Assembly: GCA_963726785.1 (NCBI GenBank)
Contig: CAVSDJ010000007.1
Span: forward strand, 2,666,001-2,730,000
Source: DATEKX01 sp963726785
GTDB lineage: Bacteria; Acidobacteriota; Blastocatellia; UBA7656
Length of the DNA stretch: 64,000 bases
Direction of reading: 5' to 3'
Shown here: positions 1 through 9,130 of the stretch, one piece after another
Layout of the letters: each line of letters begins with the position of its first letter
Position numbering within the stretch: the first letter of the stretch is position 1
Program-made: the position numbers and the translations under genes
The notes under the pieces: model-generated
Databases searched by the model: none
Seen by the model: the letters and a program-made list of their open reading frames with translations, nothing else
Told to the model about the DNA's origin: nothing

Positions 1-485
1 TCGGTCGGGTTACAACTCCAGCAGTTGCCGCCGCTCGAACTCTGCACGAATACCTCTTTTGATCCGTCGCCGTTTAGATCCGTCGCGTTCGGTTTGCCGA
101 GACTGCCTGCGGCTGAAAGCGAAAAGAAAAATTCTGCGCGGCGAAAGATGGTTTTTGCCGCTTTGCCGTCGCTTTCAATTATGCGGAACTCGAACGCCTG
201 ATTCAGCTCTTTCGGATTATCGCGTTTGAAGACGGCCACTAGGTGACGCGCGCCCGCCTCCAAACTGGCTTCCAGAGCCTCTTTCAGGCGCAACCCGCTC
301 GCGGCGATCTGCGCCACTTCGGCCTGAAACTCTGCGCTCACTTGCGGAGGAGGCGCGGGCTGCGCGCTCTGACCTAAGACGGCAGCGCCTGCGATATGAT
401 TGTTAATCTGTGCGCCTCCGCATCCCGCAAACGGAATTGCAAAAGCAAGGACGGCTGTCAAAAGATGATTGCGTAACTGATTCAT
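1..485 (-). CDS. Lipoprotein of unknown function, 3' end outside window
   Basis: The reading frame is open for 161 codons from an ATG at 485 to the window edge, so the C-terminus is missing. The N-terminus is a lipoprotein signal: a hydrophobic stretch ends in FAGC, which puts the lipidated cysteine at residue 22. A Pro/Ala/Gln linker follows (about 38-50). Near residues 136-141 the motif DLNGDG looks like the calcium-binding loop of FG-GAP/VCBS-type repeats. A Shine-Dalgarno-like GTGAAGG lies just upstream, inside the end of thrB, and only 4 nt separate the two genes, so it is probably translated from the same transcript. Function is not recognised. Confidence 0.75.
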   Translation of the reverse strand, partial: MNQLRNHLLTAVLAFAIPFAGCGGAQINNHIAGAAVLGQSAQPAPPPQVSAEFQAEVAQIAASGLRLKEALEASLEAGARHLVAVFKRDNPKELNQAFEFRIIESDGKAAKTIFRRAEFFFSLSAAGSLGKPNATDLNGDGSKEVFVQSSSGGNCWSCNPT

Positions 486-489
486 CCCT

Positions 490-1413
490 TCACCCGATTC
501 TGCGCCCGCGATTGTCAACTTCAACCTCTAGCGTGCGCGCTCGCGCGCCACGGCTAGCGAAACGGTCGCGCATCGTTGCGGCAATCTCTGCAAAGTTGTC
601 ACTGGCAAATGCGATCATCGTAGAGCCTGCGCCGCTCACGGCAACGCCAAGCAATCCACGATGCAGGTCTGTTTCGTCATTCATCCTGAGCACCTCGCTG
701 AGTCCCGGCCCGTAAGGCGCGCGATACGGCTGGTGCAAACGGTCGCGCAAGGCTTCACTCAATAAATCGAATCGCCGTTCTGAAATCGCCGCTTGTAGTA
801 ACGCCGCGCGCTGAACGTTAAAGACGGCATCGTAAAGCGGCAATTCTGCGGGGAGCGCCCTTCGCATCTCAGCCGTGTTCATTTCAAATTCAGGCACAGC
901 CAGCACTATCTTTACTTCCGTGGGCCATTCGCGTTTGACGGTCACAAGCGAACGACTTTCACCTCGCTCGACGACGCAGGCGACGACCAGCCCTCCAAAA
1001 AAACTGGGCGCGAGATTGTCGCCGTGCTCTTCAAATCGCAGCGCATAACCGAAGAACTCCTCTTCGCTTAGTTGCTCGCCCGAAAGCGCCTCGTAGACCG
1101 ATATGCCCGCAACGATTGCAGAACTGCTGCTGCCCAGTCCACGCGCGAGCGGAATCTGGCTTTCTACGCTCAGGCGTGCACCGCTTATCTTTCGCTCGCG
1201 ATGCTCAGAAACGAACCGGGCCACGCGCGCTATCAGGTTCGACTCGTCGCGCGGCACTTGCTCTGCGCCTTCGCCCGTTGGAACTATCTCGAATCCGCTC
1301 TCGCGTTCTTCGATAACAACTTTCAAATAAAGGGCAAGCGCGAGGCCGCAAGCGTCGAAACTCGCGCCCAGGTTCGAGGTCGAAGCAGGGATTATGATTT
1401 CAGTTCTGCTCAT
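490..1413 (-). CDS. thrB: Homoserine kinase
   Basis: A 307-residue GHMP-family kinase that phosphorylates homoserine to O-phosphohomoserine on the threonine pathway in the cytoplasm. The GHMP signatures are visible: an N-terminal PASTSNLG segment, the ATP-binding loop PLARGLGSSSSA (about residues 88-99) and the C-terminal motif VAVSGAGSTM. Length is normal for ThrB. The start ATG overlaps the stop of suhB by 4 nt (ATGA), so the two are translationally coupled. Other threonine genes are not adjacent. Another GHMP kinase is possible in principle, but motif spacing and length favour ThrB. Confidence 0.88.
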   Translation of the reverse strand: MSRTEIIIPASTSNLGASFDACGLALALYLKVVIEERESGFEIVPTGEGAEQVPRDESNLIARVARFVSEHRERKISGARLSVESQIPLARGLGSSSSAIVAGISVYEALSGEQLSEEEFFGYALRFEEHGDNLAPSFFGGLVVACVVERGESRSLVTVKREWPTEVKIVLAVPEFEMNTAEMRRALPAELPLYDAVFNVQRAALLQAAISERRFDLLSEALRDRLHQPYRAPYGPGLSEVLRMNDETDLHRGLLGVAVSGAGSTMIAFASDNFAEIAATMRDRFASRGARARTLEVEVDNRGRRIG

Positions 1414-2180
1414 CCTTTTGCCATCGCAAGGACTTCGATCATTCGATCATGAATCAGGCCGTTGCTGGCTAAGGTCTGCGGCTTGTAGTTCGAGAATTGA
1501 TTGCCGCTGAAATCGGTAACGCGGCCACCGGCTTCTTCGACTATTATCGCTCCGGCGGCGGTGTCCCACGCGCTGAGGTTCAACTCCCAGAAACCATCGA
1601 ACCGCCCGCACGCAACGTAACATAGATCAAGGGCCGCTGAACCGTCGCGCCTGAGCGCCTGCGCGCTCATCGCGAAATTAGACCAATGGTCGAGATTCTT
1701 CATTTCCGACGTTCTAATGTCATAAGGGAAACCAGTCGAAAGCAAGCTCTGCATCAAGTCGTCGATTTTTGACACGCGAATAGGGCGTTGATTCAAAGCA
1801 GCGCCGCCGCCGCGCTCCGCCGTAAACAACTCGTCGCGCATGGGGTCGTAGACTACGCCCAATATTGTCTCGCCTTTGTATTCGAGCGCTATCGAAACGC
1901 AAAACATGGGATAGCCGTGCGCGAAATTCGTTGTGCCGTCAATCGGATCAACTATCCAGCGATATTCCGAGTTGTTTTCCGCAAGCCCGCTTTCTTCGGC
2001 CAGAATCTGGTGGCGCGGGTAATGCGTTGCTATCCGTTCGCTAATCAGTTGTTCGCTTGCCAGGTCAACGTCCGTAACGATGTTAATGTCTCCTTTGTGA
2101 CCGATTTCTATGTTTGTGCCGACGCGGTCGCGGAGCAATCGGCCCGCGTCTTGAGCCACACGAATTGCAAAATCAAGCAT
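1410..2180 (-). CDS. suhB: Inositol monophosphatase family protein
   Basis: A 256-residue Mg-dependent phosphatase of the inositol monophosphatase/SuhB family. The metal-binding motifs are intact: ILAEESG, WIVDPIDGTTNF, and a C-terminal WDTAAGAIIVEEAGG. Members hydrolyse myo-inositol 1-phosphate; SuhB also has a role in rRNA transcription antitermination in enterobacteria. Histidinol-phosphate phosphatases share the fold and cannot be excluded. It overlaps thrB by 4 nt. It is separated from the upstream AtpZ-like gene by 194 nt carrying a palindromic repeat, so it may have its own promoter. Confidence 0.85.
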   Translation of the reverse strand: MLDFAIRVAQDAGRLLRDRVGTNIEIGHKGDINIVTDVDLASEQLISERIATHYPRHQILAEESGLAENNSEYRWIVDPIDGTTNFAHGYPMFCVSIALEYKGETILGVVYDPMRDELFTAERGGGAALNQRPIRVSKIDDLMQSLLSTGFPYDIRTSEMKNLDHWSNFAMSAQALRRDGSAALDLCYVACGRFDGFWELNLSAWDTAAGAIIVEEAGGRVTDFSGNQFSNYKPQTLASNGLIHDRMIEVLAMAKG

Positions 2181-2283
2181 TGATTTCCCCTGATTGGTTG
2201 TGATCGAACGAGAAACTATAGCAGTGGCCAGCGGCCAGTCGCCAGTTCAGTAATGAATTCGGTTATCCGATTTTGAATGCAAC

Positions 2284-2363
2284 TCACCGCAGAGGACGCA
2301 GGGATTTCGCAGAGGTATAATAATCTCTGCGCCGCCTCTGCGTCCTCTGCGCCTCTGCGGTGA
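2284..2363. repeat. Palindromic intergenic element, CACCGCAGAG family, copy 1
   Basis: An imperfect hairpin about 80 nt long between atpZ and suhB. The left arm starts TCACCGCAGAGGACGCAG and the right arm ends CTCTGCGCCTCTGCGGTGA. The same arms recur at 23770-23869 and 38338-38431. Non-coding; no terminator-type T tract. Confidence 0.85.
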
Positions 2364-2374
2364 ATTCCCTATTA

Positions 2375-2614
2375 TTATTTGACTTGTCCGAAGCGTTTGA
2401 GCAGCTTGTAAATATCGAAGGCGGTGGTCAGTAGCCCAAGGCAAAGACCTATGATTAGAAATAAGGGAGAGGTATGTGTCCAGTGATTGTCAACGTACCA
2501 GCCGACGAATGTGGGCACGCCGATCATCCACGGTATGGCAAGCGCAAGCCCTACTGTCACCGTCGCCTGACGCCAGTTCAAATTATCGCGTTGCTTGTCG
2601 TCATCGGGTGGCAT
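2375..2614 (-). CDS. AtpZ/AtpI-family small membrane protein
   Basis: A 79-residue protein with a charged N-terminus (rich in Asp, Lys and Gln) and two predicted membrane helices, about residues 17-40 and 50-68. The Gly-rich first helix, the WYVDNHW turn and the second helix resemble AtpZ/AtpI proteins, which are normally encoded ahead of F0F1 ATP synthase genes and assist c-ring assembly or Mg/Ca transport. Here it lies 5 nt downstream of nuoN, not beside atp genes. It may be the first gene of an atp set elsewhere that was moved, or it may serve complex I. Assignment rests on size and topology only. Confidence 0.6.
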   Translation of the reverse strand: MPPDDDKQRDNLNWRQATVTVGLALAIPWMIGVPTFVGWYVDNHWTHTSPLFLIIGLCLGLLTTAFDIYKLLKRFGQVK

Positions 2615-2619
2615 GGCAA

Positions 2620-4305
2620 TTAACGAGGCGGCGGCGGGGCAGGCTCCTCATCTTCGGTCTCTGCGCCGCCGTCAGGCTGTCCGGCTGGCTGTCCTGATTT
2701 GGCTTTTTGATCGTAATCGTAAGTCTTGAGTCCCTGCGAGAGGGCTGCCTTTTGAGTCAAGCTAATGACAGGCTGCGGATACACTCCTATGCAGATCACA
2801 AGCAGGGCCGAAAAAACGAGCGCGATTTTAAGCGGCGCGGCCAGCTTGACGGGCTGGGGTTCGGATTCCCCTTCGATGTACATGGCGCGGATGAAGCGAA
2901 GGTAATAGTAGAACGATACGACGGTCATTACTACGGCCAATATGGCAAGCCGCACGAGCCAGGGATTGCCTGTTTCAATGAGTCCCGCGAAGAGATAGAA
3001 CTTGCCGATGAATCCGGCTGTCGGAGGCAGGCCGCCGAGCGAGAGCAAAAAGATAGTCATCATCACCGTCAGCCCCGGCGCTTTTTTCATCAACCCGTTG
3101 AGGTCTTCCATCCGGTCGCCCACGATGCCCCGACGGCGAAGCGCGATGATGCAGCCGAATACGCCGAGGTTCATCAGCGTGTAGATGAAAAGATAAATGA
3201 TGAATCCTGTGTAGCCCGTTTGATTGCCCGCGATGAGTCCCAAAAGCGTGTAGCCTGCGTGCGAAATCGAAGAGTAGGCGAGCAATCGCTTGGTGTTTTG
3301 CTGAGTCATCGCGCCGAGATTGCCCCACACTATCGTTATCGCAGAGATCACACCCAACAGCAGCGCCCAACCCGGCAGCCCCGGAATATTGTTTGTCGGG
3401 TCGCCTGCGATTGCGCCGCGCAGGTCAGGCAGGCCATAGAGGAACAGGCGACCGAACATGGCAAAGCTCGCGGCTTTCACGCCGACAGACATGAATGCGG
3501 TGATCGAAGTGGGTGCGCCTTCGTAAGCGTCGGGTGCCCACATATGAAACGGCACGGCTGCGACTTTGAAGAACATTCCCGCCGCCATCAAGATTATCGC
3601 CATCAGCACCAGATAGCGCATATCGGCGGGAGTCCCGAACAGGTTGAAATTCGAGACGGCCACGGTTGGCAAGGCCGCCGCGATTTTTGAAAGATTGGTC
3701 GAGCCTGTCAGCCCGTAGACCATCGAGATGCCGTAGAGCAATACGCCCGACGAAAACGCCCCGAGCAGAAAATACTTCATCGAAGCTTCATTCGATTTTT
3801 TGTCGCGCCTGAAGTAGCCGACCAGTATGTAAACGGATATGGCCATCAATTCGAGCGAGATGAAAAGCGAGAGCAGGTCAACGCTCGACGCCATAAACAT
3901 CATGCCGACGACTGAAAACAGGATGAGCGCGTAATACTCGCCGCGTTGCTCGCCTTCTATATCGAGATATTTTACCGAAAGCAGAATCGAGAGCGCCGCG
4001 CCGATTAAAAAGATGAACTTGAAGACAACTGCATAATTGTCCAGAACGATCATGTCGAAGAATGCCGTGCGTGACATGCCTTTACTGACTATGTTGAAGT
4101 ATAGAACGCCGAGCGAGGCGAGTGAAAAGCCAATGCCTACGAGACTCACCCACGCGACCACGCGCTTTTGCCCGCGCGGAAGCATGACATCGAGTATTAA
4201 CGCGCCGAGCGCAAAGATTGTCAGTATCACTTCGGGCATGATGTACTGAGTCGTCTGCTGCACAATGGTCTGAAAGTCGGTCGTTGCTTGGAGTAGTGCT
4301 AACAT
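2620..4305 (-). CDS. nuoN: NADH-quinone oxidoreductase subunit N
   Basis: A 561-residue polytopic membrane protein of the Mrp-antiporter type, one of the three proton-pumping subunits of complex I. The conserved core is present: LISLELMAISVYIL, a lysine in KYFLLGAFSSG, and the KVAAVPFHMWAPDAYEGAP segment typical of NuoN. The C-terminus carries an additional cytoplasmic tail rich in Pro and Glu (ends EDEEPAPPPPR) that is longer than in standard NuoN. It is the last nuo gene of the cluster, 13 nt after nuoM. Confidence 0.95.
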   Translation of the reverse strand: MLALLQATTDFQTIVQQTTQYIMPEVILTIFALGALILDVMLPRGQKRVVAWVSLVGIGFSLASLGVLYFNIVSKGMSRTAFFDMIVLDNYAVVFKFIFLIGAALSILLSVKYLDIEGEQRGEYYALILFSVVGMMFMASSVDLLSLFISLELMAISVYILVGYFRRDKKSNEASMKYFLLGAFSSGVLLYGISMVYGLTGSTNLSKIAAALPTVAVSNFNLFGTPADMRYLVLMAIILMAAGMFFKVAAVPFHMWAPDAYEGAPTSITAFMSVGVKAASFAMFGRLFLYGLPDLRGAIAGDPTNNIPGLPGWALLLGVISAITIVWGNLGAMTQQNTKRLLAYSSISHAGYTLLGLIAGNQTGYTGFIIYLFIYTLMNLGVFGCIIALRRRGIVGDRMEDLNGLMKKAPGLTVMMTIFLLSLGGLPPTAGFIGKFYLFAGLIETGNPWLVRLAILAVVMTVVSFYYYLRFIRAMYIEGESEPQPVKLAAPLKIALVFSALLVICIGVYPQPVISLTQKAALSQGLKTYDYDQKAKSGQPAGQPDGGAETEDEEPAPPPPR

Positions 4306-4318
4306 TTATTTTTCACTC

Positions 4319-6136
4319 TCACCGTGTTTCCGTGTGCGCCTCGTCTGACTGCGTATTTGTTTTCTCTTCCGCCACTCGCTCGGCTGCTGGCGCGGGCTTG
4401 AAGAAATCAGGCTGCACCTGCGCGACTACAACGTTGGTTTGCGGTTGTATGTAGGAAAGCAAGGGCTTCGGGTAAATGCCTATCCAGAAGATCAGGAAGA
4501 TCAGCGGAGCGAATTGCCAGAACTCGCGCGCGTTTAAATCGGGCAGCGATTCGTTGGCTTTGTTCGTAACCTCGCCGAAGAACACGCGCTGATATAGCCA
4601 GAGCATATACGCCGCGCCGAGTATGATTCCGACAGTCGCAAATGCGCCCCACGCCGCGCGCGCTTGAAATGCGCCGCTCAAGGTCAAAAACTCGCCTATG
4701 AAATTGTTCATCAGCGGTAAGCCGAGCGATGAAAGCGTCACTATCAAAAATATTGTCGCAAACACGGGCGTTACGTGAGCCAGTCCGCCGAACTCCGCGA
4801 TCTCGTAGGTGTGCCGCCGCTCGTAGAGTATGCCCGCGAGCATGAAGAGCGCGCCCGTCGAGATGCCGTGATTTATCATCTGCATGACCGCGCCGTTGAT
4901 GCCGTTCGGGTTCAACGCGAACAGCCCCAACATCACAAATCCAAGATGCGAGACCGATGAATAAGCGACCAGCTTTTTAACATCCTTCTGCGCCATCGCC
5001 ACCAGCGCGCCATAGATGATGCCGATGATCGAAAGCACGATCATCACCTTTCGCACCGTCGGGTGTGTGGCCGCGTCAGGGAAGATCGGAAGCGAGAATC
5101 GCATAAACCCGTAGGTTCCCATCTTGAGCAATACGCCTGCCAATATGACGGACCCTGCGGTCGGCGCGTCGTAGTGCGCGTCGGGCAGCCAGGTATGGAA
5201 GGGAAACATCGGCACCTTGATCGCAAACGAAAGCGCGAACCCTATGAACAACCATATTACAAGGCTGATGCCGTAAACGGCCTTGATGTGCGGGCCGATG
5301 GCCGTGAACGCCGCGATGTTGAATGAACTGTGAACATAACCCGAAGGCAATGGTCTATTCTGCGAATCTTTTCCTTCCGCACGTTTGATTGCGTCGTCCA
5401 CAAGATTGAGCATTTTGGAGTTATACAAACCGGCTCTTTCCGGGCCGATCAGACTCCCCGCATCAATATGCGTTGCCATCCTTCCTTCTCCCTGAACTGC
5501 TCTTTTCTGAGCGTCAACCACATCAGGAAAAATGAAGAAGAGCTTCAAGATGGCAAGCAGCATCACTACCGATCCGACCAGCGTGTAAAGGAAAAACTTG
5601 ATTGCCGAATAAAGCCGGTTCTTGCCGCCCCAGATGCCTATCAGAAAATACATCGGCACCAGCATCACTTCCCAGAAGACGAAGAACAGGAAAAGGTCAG
5701 CCGCCACGAACGCGCCTAGCATGCCGCTTTGCAACAGCAGCAGCATGATGTAGTACTCTTTCTCGCGCCCCTTCTCGCGGATGTAAGACCACGAACATAC
5801 GACCGCTATGATGCCCAGCAGCGTGGTCAGCATCACAAGCACCAGCGACAATCCGTCAACACCAAGCTGATAGCGCGCGCCTATAATCGGTATCCAGTCG
5901 TGATCTTCGACGAATTGCAATCCGCCCTGGTTGCGATCATACCCCGACCGACCTGAGCCAAGCCCTGTGACGAGAGGAATGGAAATCAGAAAGCAGAGAC
6001 CTATCCAGAGGTTCGCAAACCAACGGATGCGGTCGTTCCTCATTTTGCTGAAAAAGAGCAGCATAATAGCGCCCACAGCCGGAAGCCATGTTACCCACGA
6101 GAGGATGCCAATCCCGAAAAACTTGATCTCAGGCAT
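4319..6136 (-). CDS. nuoM: NADH-quinone oxidoreductase subunit M
   Basis: A 605-residue antiporter-like subunit of complex I. The signature segments include FFVFWEVMLVPMYFLIGIWGG and KVPMFPFHTWLPDAHYDAPT, with a conserved glutamate and lysine of the proton path. About 70 extra residues (roughly 205-280, starting PDVVDAQKRAVQ) sit in a loop that is short in most NuoM proteins and look hydrophilic. A Shine-Dalgarno AAAGGAGA precedes the ATG at 6136. Spacing to nuoL is 15 nt and to nuoN 13 nt. Confidence 0.95.
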   Translation of the reverse strand: MPEIKFFGIGILSWVTWLPAVGAIMLLFFSKMRNDRIRWFANLWIGLCFLISIPLVTGLGSGRSGYDRNQGGLQFVEDHDWIPIIGARYQLGVDGLSLVLVMLTTLLGIIAVVCSWSYIREKGREKEYYIMLLLLQSGMLGAFVAADLFLFFVFWEVMLVPMYFLIGIWGGKNRLYSAIKFFLYTLVGSVVMLLAILKLFFIFPDVVDAQKRAVQGEGRMATHIDAGSLIGPERAGLYNSKMLNLVDDAIKRAEGKDSQNRPLPSGYVHSSFNIAAFTAIGPHIKAVYGISLVIWLFIGFALSFAIKVPMFPFHTWLPDAHYDAPTAGSVILAGVLLKMGTYGFMRFSLPIFPDAATHPTVRKVMIVLSIIGIIYGALVAMAQKDVKKLVAYSSVSHLGFVMLGLFALNPNGINGAVMQMINHGISTGALFMLAGILYERRHTYEIAEFGGLAHVTPVFATIFLIVTLSSLGLPLMNNFIGEFLTLSGAFQARAAWGAFATVGIILGAAYMLWLYQRVFFGEVTNKANESLPDLNAREFWQFAPLIFLIFWIGIYPKPLLSYIQPQTNVVVAQVQPDFFKPAPAAERVAEEKTNTQSDEAHTETR

Positions 6137-6151
6137 ACAAAAGCGTCTCCT

Positions 6152-8515
6152 TTATTTGCCGATGAAACCTCTTATCGTCGTCGTTATCGCCGGGTATAGA
6201 TACACCAGGAAAATTATGAACAATCCAAAAACGAACACCAGCGCGTAGTTTTGCCAGAAGCCCGTTTGCAATGTACGCAGGATGATCGAGCCGGCCTTTG
6301 TTACGAAGCCCGTAGCGTTCACCGCGCCGTCCACAGCGTACTTGTCCCACGCCCCTGATATGCGCGCCCAGAGCCTTGTCATCCACCCCGCGCCGTTCAC
6401 GCCGCCGTCAACCACTTCCTTGTCAAGTTGGAAGAGTGTGTTGTTGGCCGCCTTGACCGCTTCGACGCCCTTCACATCGAGCAGATAATCCCAGTACCAC
6501 TTGTTGAAACTGAGCGTGTAAAGCGGGCGCAATCGTTCAGCCCACTGCTTCGGAAGCTCCGGTCGTTTTTCGTAGAACAGTCGTCCCAGATAGATGCCGC
6601 CCAGCGCGATGCCGACCGAAAGCGCCATTAACACATACTCCATTGGATCTGTTGATTCATGCGATGATTCGCCATGAGCTTCGGCAGTGGCTGGCGTGGA
6701 ACTGGCTTCAGGAGCCACTTCTGCGGCAGCGTGCCCAATCGCAGGCGTCTGATGCACATTAACAATGACGGGTTTCAGCCAGTTCTCGAACGCGTTAATG
6801 TTGGCCCCGAACGAAAGCGCGTGCGGAATGCCGATAAGCCCGACGAAGGCGGAAAACCCCGCAAGCACGATGAGCGGCAGCGTCATACTGCGCGGCGATT
6901 CGTGCGGCTCGAAATGTTCGTGATGCGAGCCGTGCGCGTCCGAAGCGTCGTGCGCGCCGACGTGCTCGCCCGGCTGATGATGAGGCCGGTCGCCTGCTGA
7001 TGCGACCACCGCATCGTGCGGCTTCAACTCTTTATCGTGCGCCGCCGCGTGCGCTTCATCAGCCTCGCCGCCCGCGTGAACTTTGCGGAATCGCTCTTCG
7101 CCATAAAACGTCAGCCACATCAACCGGGTCATGTAAAACGCGGTCATTCCGGCGGTGATGAATCCAATAAACCATAAAATCTTTTCGCCGCCGAAAATGT
7201 GTGCTGAAAATGTCTTCCACAAAATTTCGTCTTTTGAAAAGAAGCCCGCGAATATCGGGATGCCGCAGATGGCGAGCCAGCCGACCATCATTGTCTTATA
7301 TGTTATGGGCAGATATTTTTTCAGCCCGCCCATGCGCGGCATCTCCTGTTCGTGATGCATGCCGTGAATGACAGAGCCTGAGCCTAAGAAGAGCAACGCT
7401 TTGAAGAATGCGTGCGTGAAGACGTGAAAGATCGCTCCGACGAATGCGCCGACTCCCGCGCCCAAAAACATATAGCCGAGTTGCGAAACCGTCGAGTAGG
7501 CGAGAACCTTCTTGATGTCCGTTTGCGTGATGCCTATGGTCGCGGCGATGAAAGCCGTAAGCGCGCCGACAAGCGCCACCACCATCATCATCGTAACTGA
7601 TCGCTGGAAGATGAAGTTTGTGCGCGTCACCATGAAGACGCCAGCCGTTACCATCGTCGCCGCGTGTATCAGCGCGCTCACAGGCGTTGGCCCGGCCATA
7701 GCATCAGGCAGCCAGATGAACAGCGGTATCTGCGCGCTCTTGCCCGTCGCGCCGATGAACAAGCCGAGCGCGAGCCACGACATCAATCCCCATTGCCACA
7801 AGTTTTCGACCCCGTATGCGGCTGTCAGGTTGCGAAGCTCGCTGAACTGAAGAGTGCCGAACGTGGCGAACACCCCCATGATGGCGAGCGCGAATCCGAA
7901 ATCGCCGATGCGGTTGACGACGAAAGCTTTTTTCGATGCGTCTCCTGCTTCTTTTCGGTCGAAGTAATATCCGATGAGCAGGTATGAGCACAGCCCCACG
8001 CCTTCCCACCCGATGAACATGATCATGAAGTTCGACCCCATCACCAGTAACAACATCATGAACATGAAAAGATTCAGGTAAGAGAAGAACCTGTAGAAGC
8101 CCTTGTCGCCGTGCATGTAGCCTGTGGCGAAAACATGTATCCAGAAGCCGACGAACGTGACGACGAACATCATCACGAGCGAGAGTTGATCTATCTGATA
8201 GCTCCACTCGATATTGAAATCGGCCAGCCCGCCATCGCCCGCAGTCTTTCGCGCCGAGCCGCCCGGCAGCCACACGAACGAATGAGGGAAGCCGCCTTCC
8301 TGGCTGGTGACATAAGGTTCGTTGTTGTGCGCGGGCGCGTAGTTCGATGCGTAATCAATAAACGCGCCGATGGTCAATAGCATCGAGGCCAGTATCACGC
8401 CGCACGCTATAAGAGAGACGGCGCGCTCGCTCAGGCGCAGCTTTCGACCGAGCAGGAAGTTGATTAAGAAGCCGAGTAGCGGAAAGATCGGAATGAGCCA
8501 GACGAGTTTTAGCAT
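6152..8515 (-). CDS. nuoL: NADH-quinone oxidoreductase subunit L
   Basis: A 787-residue subunit with the antiporter core (FIGWEGVGLCSYLLIGYY; KSAQIPLFIWLPDAMAGPTPVSALIHAAT) and the C-terminal lateral helix expected for NuoL. It is much longer than the usual 610-660 residues. The excess comes from two hydrophilic inserts: a histidine-rich loop at about residues 480-545 (many His, Asp, Glu) and an Ala/Glu/His loop at about 600-632. Pumping residues are retained, so the subunit should be functional. Confidence 0.95.
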   Translation of the reverse strand: MLKLVWLIPIFPLLGFLINFLLGRKLRLSERAVSLIACGVILASMLLTIGAFIDYASNYAPAHNNEPYVTSQEGGFPHSFVWLPGGSARKTAGDGGLADFNIEWSYQIDQLSLVMMFVVTFVGFWIHVFATGYMHGDKGFYRFFSYLNLFMFMMLLLVMGSNFMIMFIGWEGVGLCSYLLIGYYFDRKEAGDASKKAFVVNRIGDFGFALAIMGVFATFGTLQFSELRNLTAAYGVENLWQWGLMSWLALGLFIGATGKSAQIPLFIWLPDAMAGPTPVSALIHAATMVTAGVFMVTRTNFIFQRSVTMMMVVALVGALTAFIAATIGITQTDIKKVLAYSTVSQLGYMFLGAGVGAFVGAIFHVFTHAFFKALLFLGSGSVIHGMHHEQEMPRMGGLKKYLPITYKTMMVGWLAICGIPIFAGFFSKDEILWKTFSAHIFGGEKILWFIGFITAGMTAFYMTRLMWLTFYGEERFRKVHAGGEADEAHAAAHDKELKPHDAVVASAGDRPHHQPGEHVGAHDASDAHGSHHEHFEPHESPRSMTLPLIVLAGFSAFVGLIGIPHALSFGANINAFENWLKPVIVNVHQTPAIGHAAAEVAPEASSTPATAEAHGESSHESTDPMEYVLMALSVGIALGGIYLGRLFYEKRPELPKQWAERLRPLYTLSFNKWYWDYLLDVKGVEAVKAANNTLFQLDKEVVDGGVNGAGWMTRLWARISGAWDKYAVDGAVNATGFVTKAGSIILRTLQTGFWQNYALVFVFGLFIIFLVYLYPAITTTIRGFIGK

Positions 8516-8575
8516 ATGATTAACGGTGATGAGTGATGAGTAATTACTTGCTCTTATTAACTCATCACTTGGGTT

Positions 8576-9007
8576 TTACCACTTGAGCAAATCTATTTCA
8601 TCAATCGCGACTGTTTCGCGGTTGCGGAACATGGCAATTACTATCCCGAGGCCCACAGCCGCTTCTGCGGCGGCCACGACTATGATGAAAATAGTGAACA
8701 CAGGCCCCGCGAGCGGGTCTACGATCAGCGGAGGCTTGAGTTCGGCAAACGCCTTCTGGTTGATCTGAAGATAACGCGAGAACGCTATCAGGTTCAGATT
8801 GACCGCGTTCAGTATCAGCTCTATTGACATGAAGATGATGATTATATTGCGGCGCGACAGCACACCCGCAACGCCTACGACGAACAACAGAAAACTCAAC
8901 ATCAAAAAATTGATGAGCGTAGGCTCGAATCGTTTGGCTAAAGATGGCTGGGCCTGTATGAGCAGCGGCGCTATAAAGGCAAGCACGGCTACGACAAGAC
9001 TTGTCAC
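8576..9007 (-). CDS. nuoK: NADH-quinone oxidoreductase subunit K
   Basis: A three-helix subunit of the complex I membrane arm. The family core VLSRRNIIIIFMSIELILNAVNL, with its buried glutamate, is unmistakable. Translation most likely begins at the GTG at 9007, which has a GAGGAGG ribosome site just upstream. This gives 143 residues, about 40 more than usual; the extra N-terminal part is hydrophobic and could be an added membrane helix. A palindromic spacer separates it from nuoJ. Confidence 0.93.
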   Translation of the reverse strand: MTSLVVAVLAFIAPLLIQAQPSLAKRFEPTLINFLMLSFLLFVVGVAGVLSRRNIIIIFMSIELILNAVNLNLIAFSRYLQINQKAFAELKPPLIVDPLAGPVFTIFIIVVAAAEAAVGLGIVIAMFRNRETVAIDEIDLLKW

Positions 9008-9025
9008 AGCGTCCTCCTCGAATTA

Positions 9026-9119
9026 AATGATGAATTATGAACGATGAATTATGAATTGAAGGCTGGGATTGTCTTCCGCTTAGCCTTCATCATTCATCAT
9101 TCATCATTCCGCATTCATC
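9026..9119. repeat. Palindromic ATGAATTATGAA-type spacer between nuoJ and nuoK
   Basis: An inverted repeat whose arms are built from ATGATGAATTATGAA and TTCATCATTCATCATTC units and close on a GAAGGCT/AGCCTTC stem. Related AT-rich hairpins occur at 32213-32282 and 43340-43470, and shorter ones at 8526-8572 and 11688-11755. It lies inside the nuo operon and does not look like a Rho-independent terminator. Confidence 0.7.
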
Positions 9120-9130
9120 GTTGATCGTTG

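Noticed and set aside
2707..3690. Plus-strand 327-codon open frame
   Set aside because: Exactly antisense to nuoN; composition rich in Arg, His and Glu is what a reverse frame of a membrane protein gives, and no ribosome site or domain is seen.
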